The notes under the pieces: model-generated
Databases searched by the model: none
What the model was told of the DNA's origin: nothing
The model's input: only the letters and a program-made list of their open reading frames with translations
Shown: positions 24,287 to 36,238 of the stretch, one piece after another
Numbering within the stretch: the first letter of the stretch is position 1
Layout: each line of letters begins with the position of its first letter
From: Xylocopa sonorina
Taxonomy: Eukaryota; Arthropoda; Insecta; Hymenoptera; Apidae
Length of the DNA: 64,000 nucleotides
Assembly: GCF_050948175.1 (NCBI RefSeq)
Contig: NC_135198.1
Coordinates: 8,259,001-8,323,000 of the forward strand
Direction of reading: 5' to 3'
Position numbers and translations under genes: made by a program

Positions 24287-26333
24287 TTACACCGCGATTC
24301 TTTCCTCGACTTCTTCTTTTCTACGTCTTCGAACGTGGCGCCCGGAGGATCGCCGGGCGGACGAGCGAGAGAGGGCGGGCCCGCTTTTGTGCTCTCCACG
24401 GACGATCAAGAATCTTCTCCGTGAAAAGTCTCCGGGACGAGGCAACCTCCCATCCTCCTCTGGCGGTGTCGCAGCTTTTAGCCAGCTTTATCAGCTCTTT
24501 CCGGGGCTTTATAAAGAGGACGCAACCCCTCTTACCCTCTCGCGCGCGGGCCGTGTTTGCTTCCGGCCAGTGTCAATGTTTGCGCCGTGTTCGTTGGACG
24601 TCCACCTGGCGAAATTAGCAAGTCGAATCAAGGAACGTTTCTCTCACGGATGACGCGCGTTGATTCGAGCTGATTCGGCCAGTCGAGCGAGGATGAAAGG
24701 CGTCGAGTCCGCGCAGCGTCTTCTCGCGCGCCTCTTTGACAGCGCGGGATTAAACGGGACGATCTGTGCGATCGTCGCAGCGTATCAAGGTATACAATGT
24801 GTACTTTGGAGACTAGTGTCGTTGGCTAATTAGAGGAATCCTCTCGCGTCGATATTTTCCAGCGTTTTCGAATCGTTTCAAGGCGCTTTGGCGATGTTTC
24901 GAGGCGCGTCTCGACGTCGATGATCGCAATTGACGAACGCTCCCGGGTCGATCGCGATGTTTTATGGAACCAATAGTCCGTCGAGCTATGGACGTCGTAA
25001 ATCTCGCCGCGATCTTTAATTACTTTCCTGTCAGGGTTTTGGGCGCGGTTGTTCGTCACTGTCGAACGCGCACCTGCGAAACTAACGTAATTACTTATAC
25101 TCTGACGGATACGTAACAATCTACGATTCCACCGGATCCGGGAGGCGAATTTCGAATCCCTTTCGAATTCGCTCGCGCTTCGCACCCCCTCGTGGAAGCG
25201 ATAGAAAAATTGTACGTTCGAGAGAAAAAATTTCTGCGGTTCAAGTGTTCTCTCGAGCAACTCGACGCTGAGGGAATTCGGTTTGTCGAAGAAACAACTG
25301 TGGAAACAGTCGAGCAACGTTCAGGAGATCGGTTTCAGTCTCTGGTAAGAACGCAGATTTATGTATCCAACCATCTCCTCGGAGGATAAAGCTCGAACGT
25401 GCACGGAACCGTCGGAAGTTCAACACGTAGCCGCGTAACGGAAGATTTTCCGGCGGTGTTCGCCGTTCCTCGCCGCGCGACGCTAAATTAACAAGACCCG
25501 GATGTTATTTGGAAAACTGCAACGGTTGTGAAAACAAAGTGGGGGGCAGGCAAAACGCGAGTCGGCTCCGTAACACGGCTGTGGCATTACTTGGCGAACT
25601 TCACAGGCCGTGGAAGTTACGCAAGTTCTCTGCATAAAGTGCTCGGAGCAAATCGAATTTCCCGGAGTTTCGGTTAAGCAGAATTTACGGATGCGAGGAG
25701 GGAGGACCGCGGGGTTTCTTGCGTTCCATAAATACCACGCTCTCGCGGATGGTACGCGCACGTAGCGTCTGATCCCGTCCACTATTTTCCTTCGAATTAT
25801 TCTGGACTCGCATCTCCAGAGACCTCGCTCCCTCCCTCGTTGTTAACGGGCGCACGCGTTTTCGCTGATTTCACTGGAAAATCGCCCGCGGTGGAGGGGA
25901 GACAATGGACGTGGCTTAATTGCTTAGCGGTGCGATAGGTATGAGCTTAATTAGGGATAATATATATGTGGAGTGGCTCATTAGAATGCACCAATTTAGC
26001 ACGATGTATCGTGGCTACTATGTTGATCCTGCATTACCGTGCACGCAGACACTTGGAAAAGTATGAAATTATTCCGTTAACCCTGTACGAACCTCGCTCC
26101 CCATCATCTTTCTCTCGCAACGATTATATCCTCTTCTTTCGCAAATATCATTTCTACTGAAATCTCGCGAATAATATTTAACGCAAACTTTCCGTTTCTA
26201 CGTGCACGGTTTTTATATCGTTCACGTCAGATGCCGTGAGATTAATGGAAGGAATGGTTTTTAAATTCGACGGCAAGAGCACGTTTCGCGCTCGTTAACC
26301 TCAATGTGAAAAAGGTCGTGCAATAGTCTGTTG

Positions 26334-26351
26334 AAAAAAAAGAAAAAAAAA
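26334..26351. repeat. A-rich run
   Basis: Eight and nine A separated by one G. Confidence 0.9.
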
Positions 26352-27570
26352 TTTCAGACGGCAGTTCCCATCGTGACGCTTCCATTCGTTTATCGGAGAA
26401 ACAATGCGCGTCCGCCTCGCGGATTCTCCAATTTTTTCACCTGTTTCGCATAAACCACCCCTGTCCTTATCCCCCGTCATCTTCCCCGGTTTTTCCGCGC
26501 CGGGGCGGCCGTTTCGCAGGAGGGTGTCCCGGTATCGTCGAAAAGAAGCTGGCCTCCCACCTTATCAGGCTCAGACAACGCAGAACACCGGCGACTGCAC
26601 GTGTTCAATTACACGTTGCGCAACGCGTACCAACCGTATGTGAATTTCCTTGCTTTCCCAAACGGACCTCTGTATCTGTCCGCCATAAATCACCGCGAGT
26701 TTTACCTGGGAACTTTTCCATTCCCGAGAAACATTCGGTTATCTGCAGAGCTTATCAGGAGTATTCTGATATTTCTTGCTCCTCTAGATACACGTTGATA
26801 GATTTAATGCTTTGCCTCCCGTCTCTTTAAATTTCATTTCAGATAATTCGGGAATATTGTAGGAGAAACATAAAAAAAAAAAACAGATTAAAGTTTTATG
26901 CTTGCCATCCTCGAGATTTCGTAGAAGAAATCTGTCTCGTAAATAGGAATTTATATCGAAACTCCAAAAGTATCCATAAATTCCACGGTACAGTAGCAGC
27001 CAGCCTTTCTCCGCGAGATCGACGCCACTTTTTACCACCTTAAACCCAAAGAAAATCCTGCTCCATCGCGCTCCACGGAGAGAAAGTAACAGGGAAAATC
27101 CAATCGAGGATGCCGTCCCCTCCCAACGATATTCTCCGCGTGTATTATCGAGGCATAAGCGAATAAGTTCGCGCTCCAGAGCCCAGTGGTCGCGTCGAAC
27201 CATGGCAGAGGGACGAAGAGAGGGTTCGAGCGTTAATTACCGCCGAATAATCCCACTTTTCCGGGCTCGATGGCGATAGATGGGGATGGATCCACGGGAG
27301 AACCCCCAGCTGCGTATCCTTGGCGACGCGCGAATTAAGAATCAGCCTCGCCAAGCAGAAAAGTGGACGCCGCCGTGAAACAGCTGGCTGATCGGAGATA
27401 CTCCTACCTTTTGCCCTTCGTGGAAAAAGACATCTGGGATCGCGTCTGCGAGGGACGAGAGTCGTAAAATTATATGATCGCCTGTTCGTACGAAACATTA
27501 TAGATTCGCAGACGTCGAAAGGAGTGGAAACGTTCGAACACGGGACGTTTCGATGACCCACACCGACGTT

Positions 27571-27600
27571 AGAAACGAAGAGAAACGAAGAGAAACGAAT
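27571..27600. repeat. 10-bp tandem repeat, three units
   Basis: AGAAACGAAG, AGAAACGAAG and AGAAACGAAT follow one another exactly. A short minisatellite at the edge of a GC-rich block. Confidence 0.9.
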
Positions 27601-29906
27601 GCTGGGAAGCGTTTGCGGAGGAAATCGAAGAGGGTTTGGCTGGCAGGGTCGAAGGTGGCGGGATCGAATCGCGCATCGGCGAGGGGTAAAAATTACGGGC
27701 AATTTTCACTTCGTTAGAAGGCCAAGGGCGGCGTGCTCGTTGGCGAGACTCGTCTTTTTCGCCCTCCCTCTTTCGAGAGCGCGCGCAAATCCCCGGAGAA
27801 CCAGCGACGTGCCTCCTCCTCCTCCCCTCTCGCTGTCTCTCTTTCGAATTATATCCTTTGAATCTACAATTATGGGGCGCCGCAGGCATGCGGGACACGT
27901 TTTCGCGAAAGTTTGCGCGCCGAATACTAAAGCCACGTGGCAAACAGGATCAATACCGGTCGGGCAAGGCTGGAAGAAGCCCAGCGAACGATATTCTCCT
28001 GTGTGTAGCTCGGCTCTCGTGTCCCTTCGGTTGGCTGGCTGGTCGTTTCCTTCCGTCCTCTCTTCCTCTTTCCGCAACGGGCGTCTCTCGCGGGAGTGGT
28101 TGCCGTAGCGGAGACAACACCCTTGCGCTCGTAAAAGGCCAGCCAAGGGACGGGGCGACGTCGAACAGCAAAAGCGGCGAAGCCACCACCAGCCCTCCTC
28201 CATTTTTCCTTCCTAGACCCCTGCTGCTCACGCATCCGCGACGTGTGCTCCTTTCTGAATCCTTTGCCAAACCCCTGGACCTTCTTCCATTAGCTTCGTC
28301 TCTCCCTTCTGTTGTAAGGGAATTCCGTAGACGTCTTTGGATCTCTCGAGGTCGCGTCAGCGGTCGCTCCAAGGCCGTCGAGAGTAATTACATTAACGAT
28401 GAAAATGCGACGAGCGACTGTTTTTCTACGAGCCCAGAGCGAACCAGTCGAGGGTGGTTTTTCTTGGTCTTCGCGAGGGGTGCGCCAGCTGAAATTTTCT
28501 CAGCGAGTTGGAGGAGGCTACGGAAGAAACGACTGGCACTGTCGGCCTGACGGAGCGTCAGGGCTCGCGAACCTGACACATTTTGCTTGTACTCGGTTCC
28601 GTATCCAAGCGGAATTGGATAATTTATTTGGATGATTGCACGGTTTTTCGAGCTACGTGCCGGGTTCTACGTGACGGCGCAATTTTCTGCTCGAACATAT
28701 CTTCCATGCGTGAGACGACTCGGTTACACCCCGAACCACCAACAGTTTCACGGTTCCTTTGGACTTCCGGGGAAACGGCAGTGGAGTTTGTTCTTCGATC
28801 GCTGTCGACCGTGTGCTCGCGCAAGCGAGTAGAAACGAACGTTACGGATTTGGCAATTAGAGAAATTGCAGCGATCGAAATCGCCGCTGTTTTCGTAGAG
28901 AGTGAAACTGTCTTCCCAGCGAACGACGTCGAGGTAGACCGCTCGAACACTGTTTAAACTCACCCGAGATCTATCTATAATAATGAAACTATAAATTCAC
29001 CCGCAGCACTACCTGGTGTACCATTAATATCGGTAGGCTAATAACGGTATAACAACGTATATATACCTCATCGATACCGAAGATACGATCTATTATTCAT
29101 GGACGATACAATTGTGAACTATACCGTGAAAGTTCAAACATGTTCCATAAATAGAATTTAATCAACGCGCCTGTGTATACCATCGAGCCTGCCAGGGTGG
29201 CAATTAAAATTTCCAATTTACCATCAATTTCTGTTGCTCATCTACGTATTTTTTCGTGTAACCAACAGTTCAATTTATAGCATATTGGACGTGTATACCA
29301 GCGACGATAGGCTGAACACGCACGCGTCTTCGATAAAAGTGTTCGACATTTTCCCCTCGCGGCTGAAGAAACTCAAGTCAACTCGCCGCGAACGCGTTTC
29401 AATCATACGCTGACGCGCCTCCGATCGAGAGGCCCTCGAGATTCTCGCATTTCCAATTCGCACTCGAGCATGTCGCATAATACGTCTATTTCGAACGCGT
29501 ATAACGGCCACTGTTACGCGGATGCTGTATGCTCGTCGATCGGTTGCGGGGTTCCTCGATTCCTGGCTGTAAAAGCCGCTCGAGCCCAGCTGCGACACTG
29601 AATTCCATCGCGAGGTAATGAACCCTCCGTTGAACGCTTGGACCGGTCGACGAACGGGGAGAAGAGGATCCGCGCGAACCGGCGGACTCGTGTCCTCGCT
29701 GTTTATCACCGTGTGCACCTTGTCCGCGCGATAGTCTCGACAGTCGTAAAAACAGCGCGATAGAGGCTGTCAGTAGTCGTGAAAGAGGAAAACGAGGACC
29801 TCGCAGGCAGTTCGCGGAGGAAGGGAAAATTGTCTGCCGGATTGTGTTGATGCGCTCGGACGATCGTAGTTGTTAGCTATTCTCGACGCGCTATTTTTGA
29901 CACCAG

Positions 29907-30104
29907 ACGATGAGATGTCTGGAGGAGAAGTCCGTCATAGCGAAAAAATGTGTAAAATGTTATTTAGAAAATCCGTATTTCTATTTCGAAGCGATGTATG
30001 CAGAGGAAAGTAAATGTGAGTGGACAAATGGAAATTCTGTGAATCGCGTTTCTCTCGACGAAGAAACTTCCGTTCACGTCATGAAATATTGTGCAACCCA
30101 TTAA
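29907..30104 (+). CDS. Small ATG ORF with splice-like bounds
   Basis: An acceptor-like CGCTATTTTTGACACCAG lies just before an ATG at 29910 that opens 64 codons. A donor AAAT|GTGAGT occurs after 35 codons (30015/30016). The first part reads MRCLEEKSVIAKKCVKCYLE and then NPYFYFEAMYAEESK, with three Cys and many aromatic residues. It could be an exon of 109 nt (29907-30015) or a short ORF running to TAA. No family is recognised. Confidence 0.13.
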   Translation, partial: TMRCLEEKSVIAKKCVKCYLENPYFYFEAMYAEESKCEWTNGNSVNRVSLDEETSVHVMKYCATH

Positions 30105-30875
30105 GCATCGTACTTATATATAGCCAGGGTGGCAATTAGATCAGGAAATTATTAAGTACATTAAACTGTAAAAGCATCGCTTAATTTCGCTTCCATCAAA
30201 CTAACGCCGGAGCTTTTAAGCACAAGTTCAGCGTGCAATTCTTCTCGTTTTTCAAATCCATTTATCTTAACCTGCGCGTTAAAGGTATTAAAATAAACGA
30301 GTCTAAACGCCGCTGTTCATCAACCGATCAATTAAGGACAGACAGGTTTTGAATAGCCCTGTCGATCCGTCGCTATTAAAAACAAAAACAAATTGATAAA
30401 AATCTTTTGGCCTCGTACGCTTTTTGTATTTCAGACATTTCCACGAATATTCATTTTTGTGTCGGACGCGTTGGCAATTCGTATCGACAAAAGAGCTCAT
30501 AAACACCGCGAGAGGCGGGAACAAAAACGGAACGAGAAGTCGCGAGATCGTTCCCGATAGGAGCCGGAAAAACGCAATAGAAAATTCCATCGACGACGGC
30601 AATAGAATCCCGGCGGAATTTGAATCTGAAATCCGCGCGTTCCCCGGCCGGAACGGCCGCGAAATAAAATAGATTCGGGCTGGCAAAACGTCACGGGAAA
30701 TTCGACACGGTATTTCTCCCAAGGTGTTTGCGTAGAATCCGTGGCAATCGTGACCGATGCCGCCTGGCGGCTTTGCCTCCGCTAAATCGACTTCCGATCA
30801 GTGGGACGCAAACAATCTCTGCGACATGTGTCACCGTCGCGTTCCTTTCGAGAGAGAAACGAGGAAAAAGATCGC

Positions 30876-30910
30876 GTGTATGTGTGTGTGCACGCGAGAG
30901 AGAGAAAAAG
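30876..30910. repeat. Compound (GT)n / (GA)n microsatellite
   Basis: A GT run passes through CACGC into a GA run inside a purine-rich tract. Confidence 0.9.
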
Positions 30911-31368
30911 AGTGGATACGAGAAAGAAAGGAATCCACGAGGCAGCGGAGAATCCTCAGGAATCCTCTTTCTCTGTCGCGTATACACGATTTAAAGGGAT
31001 GCCAGGACAGCGAAGACGACAGGTCAAACCGCGTGGTGGCGGTAAACCCTTGCAAGCTTCAAAAGGAGAACGAAATAGAGAAGTATCGACGGGAGGCAGG
31101 GATTTTCATGTTGAATGCAACGATGGAAATACGATCTTGCTGCGGTTATCCTCGCAGGGTCGACCTACTTCTCTTCGACCAGAAACGGAGCACAGTCGTG
31201 GACGCAAGGGGTGGAAAACCGTGGCGCAGAGATATCCGGTTGACGCGGTAGAAAAAACGTGGAGGAGGAAAATGCGGAAAGAGAATACACGAAACAGAGT
31301 CGGACACGAAGGGGGAGAACCAGGCGGACGCGAAGGAAAGAGGCACAGGGAGTACTGCGAGAGGCTGA

Positions 31369-31376
31369 TATAAAAG
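31369..31376 (+). promoter_or_regulatory. TATAAAAG box, possible core promoter
   Basis: A perfect TATAAAAG occurs at the downstream end of a purine-rich tract. A start site about 30 nt on would fall near 31400. The first ATG with a good context (AACAATGG, 31461) encodes only 13 residues before a stop, so no coding gene follows directly; a non-coding RNA or a spliced leader exon are alternatives. An isolated TATAAAAG is expected about once or twice by chance here. Confidence 0.14.
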
Positions 31377-33997
31377 AGGGTGGTCGAGCGTGGAGTGGAG
31401 CGTCGTTTCGAATTTCTCGATAAACTCCCCTCCACGCGGAGCTCTTCCCACGTGGAAACAATGGCCGAGAGTGGCGTGGAAAGACGTCTCGAATTTCGCT
31501 GAATCAAAGGTGCGACGAGAGAGAGAAAGAAGGGTGGCGCGTAGGCGGACGGAAAAAAGGGGGTTCGAGTCTACGTGGTAAGAAGAGCCTGTCTATGAGC
31601 ATGGCCAGGGGTGAAATCGATTTCGTCTAGGGTCTTGCGTATTATCCCTCGTGGTTTTCTATAGTGTCATTGTTGTTGGAACGGAAAGAGAGCAAGACCA
31701 AAGAGAATGGCTGGAAGGATAGAGAGGAAGGATGGCTCGGTTGGGGAGAGAGTAGCTTTTGCGTATGGCATGGACCAAACGTAGGGAGAGAAAGAGAGAG
31801 AAGACAGAGGTGGAGACCAGCCGACAGTCTGAGTGGAGCAGACACAAAGCCGCTATATTACGTTTCCACTTGTACTTTTTTCTAGTGTCTCCTCAGGGCC
31901 TAGCGCCACCGGCCGCGTTACGCGCGTCCACCCACCCTATCGTGTTCCCGCTGCGGAAGGGCTCTCCTTTCGCCGTTCCTTCCTTCCGGGCTGGAGGACA
32001 ACTGTTGCCAGATTCTGAACGCGATGCTGATTTTTCCTCTTCACAGGAATACGAGAGGTTTTTCTTTTGTAAGGGAGATCGCGTTACCAATTAGCCGAGT
32101 AATCGGGGTGGAAGATGGACTCGACGCTGCGAGGGGGTGTATAATGTGTTTTGTCTGATTCTCGTTTGAGAATTGAATCATTAATGGAGTAATCGAATGA
32201 AGACTGTCTCTCTGTTCGACGAAGGAGAAATAAATAGGATAAAGTTTTAATTTAGTGGCAGATACGAATGATTTCATTTTCAACGTATCGAGGCGGTATT
32301 TAGAGATTAGAGTTACTATTGAGAAAGTAGAAGAAAGTAGAACCGCTACGAGTCCCACGTATCTCGAAACGGCAAGCCACGTATCTTCACTGGACCCGAT
32401 GATCATCGAAGTATCACAGCGAAACCCGAAGCCTGAAGAGCCAGTGTTTTTCACCTCGTAACACGAGTATTCTTCAACCAGTTCCAACGAGCTTTCTTCC
32501 AACACCTCCCCAGCGAGCCTTTCTATTAACCTTGAAACAATTTTCCCAGCCGGCGCGCCGAGCCTCTCTACTCCATTTTCGGAAGTCTGCCCACGACTTT
32601 CGCTGTTACTTCTCCGCCACTTCAACCGAAGCCACCGATGAAGAAACAAGAGAACGCGTTTTACCCGAGTCCAACGATCCACCCGTTCATTCGCGTCACG
32701 TTTTTCCCAGGGTTTCCACGGGATTCGTCGAGTAGAAATTTGGCATTTCTCTTGGAAAGATTGTCCACCGCGTTAATTTATCGACGACGGCGGAATTATC
32801 CGATTATACATCCCAGACACGTGGCAGACTTCTCGAGACTTTTGGTAATTGGCCGCGCGTCGCTCCAGGCTACGCGAGACAGAAAGCACCTGGGCGAAAG
32901 TTGCAAGGAATGACGGGAGATCGGGAATTAAAAGTTTTATTAAATGATACGAGAGAGAGGGAGAGCCGGACGGTGAACAGCGGAGGCCACGTCGAATATA
33001 ATGAACAAAGTTGGCCCAAGTTCCCGTGGAAAATGAATAACCAGAGGGGGGAACGGGTTCGGCCGCGCGGAGGAGATTCGAAAATTGGTGGCCAGACTCT
33101 CGGTTGTCTTACGAGCCACAGGCAGCATCTACTTAGAGCCGTAGTCGAGCAGTTAACGCTACTTCGTGTCCTTTAGGCTTCCCGTGGTTGCCCTTTGAGG
33201 ATTCCGTTTGATGCGCCCAACTTGGCCAACTTCTGCTTCGACATTATCTCTGTTGGATGCGCGCCATGTTTTTGGTCGGGGGATTATATTGGTTTAGGTA
33301 CACCAGGATCGATCGAGGCTTCGACTAAGAATTTCCGCGTGTTCAGTAATAAGAGGAATGTTAATATCATCGTGGCCTCGTGGATCTTATATTGTACAGT
33401 ATTAACTCGAATAATTTTTAATATTAGGGTAGAAAAATTTGATTCGATTTATTTGGACGGAGGAAGATTCTTTTGTAAGAACGAACCCTCGAATGCGGCA
33501 GGAATGTTCGAAAAGAAAAAAGAAAAGAACACTGAGACCACACGCGAAGTTCCTCTGGAGAAGTGACTGGCGTTCTTGTTTAGCGATAGAAGCCTCGAAT
33601 CCCTCCGGATTACCGCGTCCCTTTTTTTTTTCCACGAAGCGTACACTCGAACGAGCCGGGGACCAGAAACCCATAACCCATAAATGGTATCTACAATTTG
33701 TCGCTGCAACATCTGCCACGAATAACATCTCGCTCCCTCTCACGCGATCTTAAAAATTCCCTAATTAAAATCTACTTGTCGATCGAACAACGATCAGATC
33801 AAAGCCAACCACCGGATACCAGATTCACCGCAATCTTGTTACACACCCTGTTATCCGACTCTCGCCAGCAAAGAGAGCAATTGAATCTCTCTAAAACCAA
33901 GATACGCTCGCACGTTTCACCCACGCGGTCGGCGATGCTCGTCGAGCGAGATATCGCGTAAACTCCTCGCGGTGTGTCCCCCTAGCCTCGACTTACC

Positions 33998-34380
33998 CGA
34001 CGCGAAACTACCCTCCTGGCCACCGTGTGTGCGTCCCGGCACGAGTTACGGAGTTAGTTCGCCCCGTCGTCTAAGAGGCAGTTTGCGCACTGGCGCCAGT
34101 TACTAACGTTGTAGCCGCGACGGGCCCCCTATAACGCTATCTTGTTCCAGTTTGCCTGGCAAGACTGTTCGTAGTCGGTAATTACGGGCCAGTTCCCGGA
34201 ACGGTTCCGGCGACGGGCGCGTGTGCGCATGTAAACCGGGCTTAATTGTGTCTAGTCCCGGATCCGAGACCCTGTTCGCTCTGTCTCTCGATATTCTGCC
34301 GATCAATCGACCGAGCTGGCGCGCCACTTGCGTTAGATTATTATGTGTGTACAGTGTATCGGTACCGGGAGCCACCTGTG
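33998..34380 (-). promoter_or_regulatory. Possible 5' exon or promoter region, minus strand
   Basis: A strong minus-strand donor CGG|GTAAGT is encoded at 33991-33997. The sequence upstream of it on that strand is GC- and CpG-rich, free of simple repeats, and holds a 91-codon ORF (34103-34375) that closes before the donor. This fits a transcribed 5' untranslated exon of a minus-strand gene, but no TATA box or clear initiator was found. It lies between two candidate minus exons. Confidence 0.15.
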
Positions 34381-35615
34381 CGTTGCTGTGATTTTCAGCT
34401 CGGTAATTAAACGAGCTATTCGCCGGAAGAACTTTTGGGTAGCGTTATTAGTTATTCAGGACCGTATCCTGGTATAGCTAGGAAGCATAGCGCTTTTGTA
34501 TACAGCAGTGGAGAGAGCCTGAGGTTGTTTGTTTCGGACATCTCTACTTGTCCGAGTGTTTCGACCTGTTCGGGCGTTTCTACTGTCCGCGAGCTTCCAA
34601 CGTTCGCGCCACTGGTACTGCTCTACGAATGCTCCGTTCTATTAGCGAAACAACAGAAAGTTGGGTCAGCAGTTGCTTGTGGAAGCTTTATGTAACGTGT
34701 ACCACGTTCCGTTGGATTTCGTCGGCGATCTTGGCGGTGTTTTTCGCGCTGCGAACAGCAAACGCTCGAACACGGGAGATCAGGGCGGAAAAAGAGGGCG
34801 GTAGGAAAAGCGAAAATGCGGGTAAATCGAAGGTGAAACGGTGTCGACCGAGGGATTTGCAAGAGCCTAGGAAATTTAATTGAAAAACTTGGTTACGCTT
34901 GAAGCTGTGTGTGCCAAAGGATTAAAGGAACGGCTCGTCACAAATTGGATTAGCGACCGCGTGGTCCGCCCACACTGGCCAGCCTTTGCCCTCTCTTTCG
35001 CTCTGTTTCTCTCGTTCTATTTCTATCTGGATACTGTTCGTTTTAAATGAAAGTGCCCTTGGCCGTCGTTTACGCGGATCTCTGGACGCGCACCTCCACC
35101 GAGACGCACCGCGCGGAAGCGTCTCGTTCCTCCATTTTCTCGCTCCCTCTCTCTTTCTCTCTGTCTTTTGGCTGTTGCCGGTCAAACACGAAGGCGAAGC
35201 TAATTTTTTAATTAAAGCCTCGCGGGGACCCCTGGGAGACTTTGATCTTGGTGGACCTCGTCGACTGTTTGACGTCTTTGAGATTTACGAGGAAGTGGCG
35301 TAACGTTGATTTGCGAAGCTGATGAGGGCAGTTTCGACGAGCTGTTTAGAGAGATTCCACTAATTCGCGAATTAGCAATTCGATGATCATTAAAGGTGAA
35401 TCGTAGGGACTGTTACTTCGCTGGGGAAACTTTAAACGCGTTTTTATACGCGCACCGCGCAGCAGCTCGTCGCGATTTATGCAGCACGAATATACATACT
35501 TATTAAAGTGTCCAGGAAATAGGCGTGCATCGCGAATGAAACATCATAACGAGCTAAATTAAATGAACCTAGAACGTACATTTAAATTCCGCTTTTATCC
35601 ACCGGTTTGACTCAC

Positions 35616-35677
35616 CTTCTCACGTTCGCGTCAGCTGCTTCGCTCCCTCTCCAGCGGTCGCGACAAAAACTCGTCAT
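35616..35677 (-). CDS. Possible first coding exon (ATG to donor), minus strand
   Basis: On the minus strand an ATG (35675-35677) opens 20 codons reading MTSFCRDRWRGSEAADANVR plus two bases (AG), then a perfect donor AAG|GTGAGT. The leftover AG would join the first base C of the 17557-17666 candidate exon to give a serine codon, so the phases fit; a phase match has about a one-in-three chance of arising at random. The start context is weak (T at -3). There is no signal peptide. The implied intron of about 18 kb is long but seen in insect neural genes. The pairing with the downstream exon is inference only. Confidence 0.15.
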
Positions 35678-35925
35678 TAAATCCGTTAATTTCGTGCAAT
35701 TTTTCGCGGTAGAGACGACATCGGAGCCAAACTCGCGCGCAACGAAATATCGACAAGAAACCGTGTCATTAGGAGCGCGATTTTCTCGTTTCCCTAATTT
35801 CTTTCTCTACAAAATATTACACCGGATATAGCAGATACGATCCAGCAATTATATTTCCACCCCTATCATTACCGATACGCAATATCCTCCCGATCGCTGC
35901 GACTTTCGCGCAACAACCATTACAC

Positions 35926-35945
35926 ACCCACCACCACCACCACCA
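35926..35945. repeat. (CCA)n microsatellite
   Basis: Six CCA triplets in non-coding context. Confidence 0.9.
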
Positions 35946-36176
35946 TCCCCTATCATCATTCTCCGTCGCGTCACGAGTTGCTCGAACGCGCGGCTTCTAA
36001 TTAAATGGCCACGCAAGTGGGCGAACCATTCACGGTCCCGGGATCCCATCCTCTCCCGGACGTTTGATATCCAGAAATCGACCGTTGCGAGAGGGTAGTT
36101 TTTCGTCCGGCGAACAGATGCGCCCCTCGTCCCTTTGATCACGAAACAGCCGCGCGCGTATAGAATTTCCTCTCAG

Positions 36177-36238
36177 AATCGAAACACGCGTCCCTCCCGA
36201 CGTTCGATCGAAATGCCAGGCCTGTGTAGTAGGCACCG
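36177..36238 (+). CDS. Possible 62-nt exon, plus strand
   Basis: A pyrimidine-rich acceptor (agaatttcctctcag) precedes 62 nt ending at CACCG|GTAAGT. Two frames are open; the better reads IETRVPPDVRSKCQACVVGT, with a CxxC pair. Splice signals on both sides are good, but the segment is short, so chance is likely. No partner exon was identified. Confidence 0.15.

Larger units (their letters stand above)
24287..29906. other. Non-coding; GC-rich block at 27.6-28.6 kb
   Basis: The GC-rich block has up to 230-codon ORFs in several frames of both strands, mutually contradictory and Arg/Ser/Pro-rich, as expected by composition. The 24826-25426 stretch has two opposed ORFs, with a donor-like CTG|GTAAGA at 25343/25344 ending an acidic plus-strand frame (LEQLDAEGIRFVEETTVETV). 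Confidence 0.5.
30105..35615. other. Non-coding apart from the noted promoter-like sites
   Basis: 30.8-31.85 kb is purine-rich on the plus strand and carries overlapping 164- and 190-codon ORFs that are composition artefacts. A 213-codon minus frame at 32041-32682 and a 123-codon plus frame at 33195-33566 have no recognisable product. Confidence 0.5.

Noticed and set aside
27145..28550. Cluster of long ORFs in five or more frames.
   Set aside because: They overlap on both strands without a shared wobble register and are Arg/Ser/Pro-rich, as expected in CpG-rich stop-poor DNA.
29191..30138. Sixteen-base word GCCAGGGTGGCAATTA present twice about 930 bp apart.
   Set aside because: Similarity stops at 16 bases; about one such pair is expected by chance in a window this size.
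30757..31373. Overlapping plus-strand ORFs of 164 and 190 codons.
   Set aside because: Both open frames lie in the same purine-rich tract and contradict each other; Arg/Glu/Lys composition is dictated by GA-rich DNA.
31560..31575. GGGTTCGAGTCT word resembling a tRNA B box.
   Set aside because: Upstream sequence has no A box or cloverleaf arms; no tRNA found anywhere.
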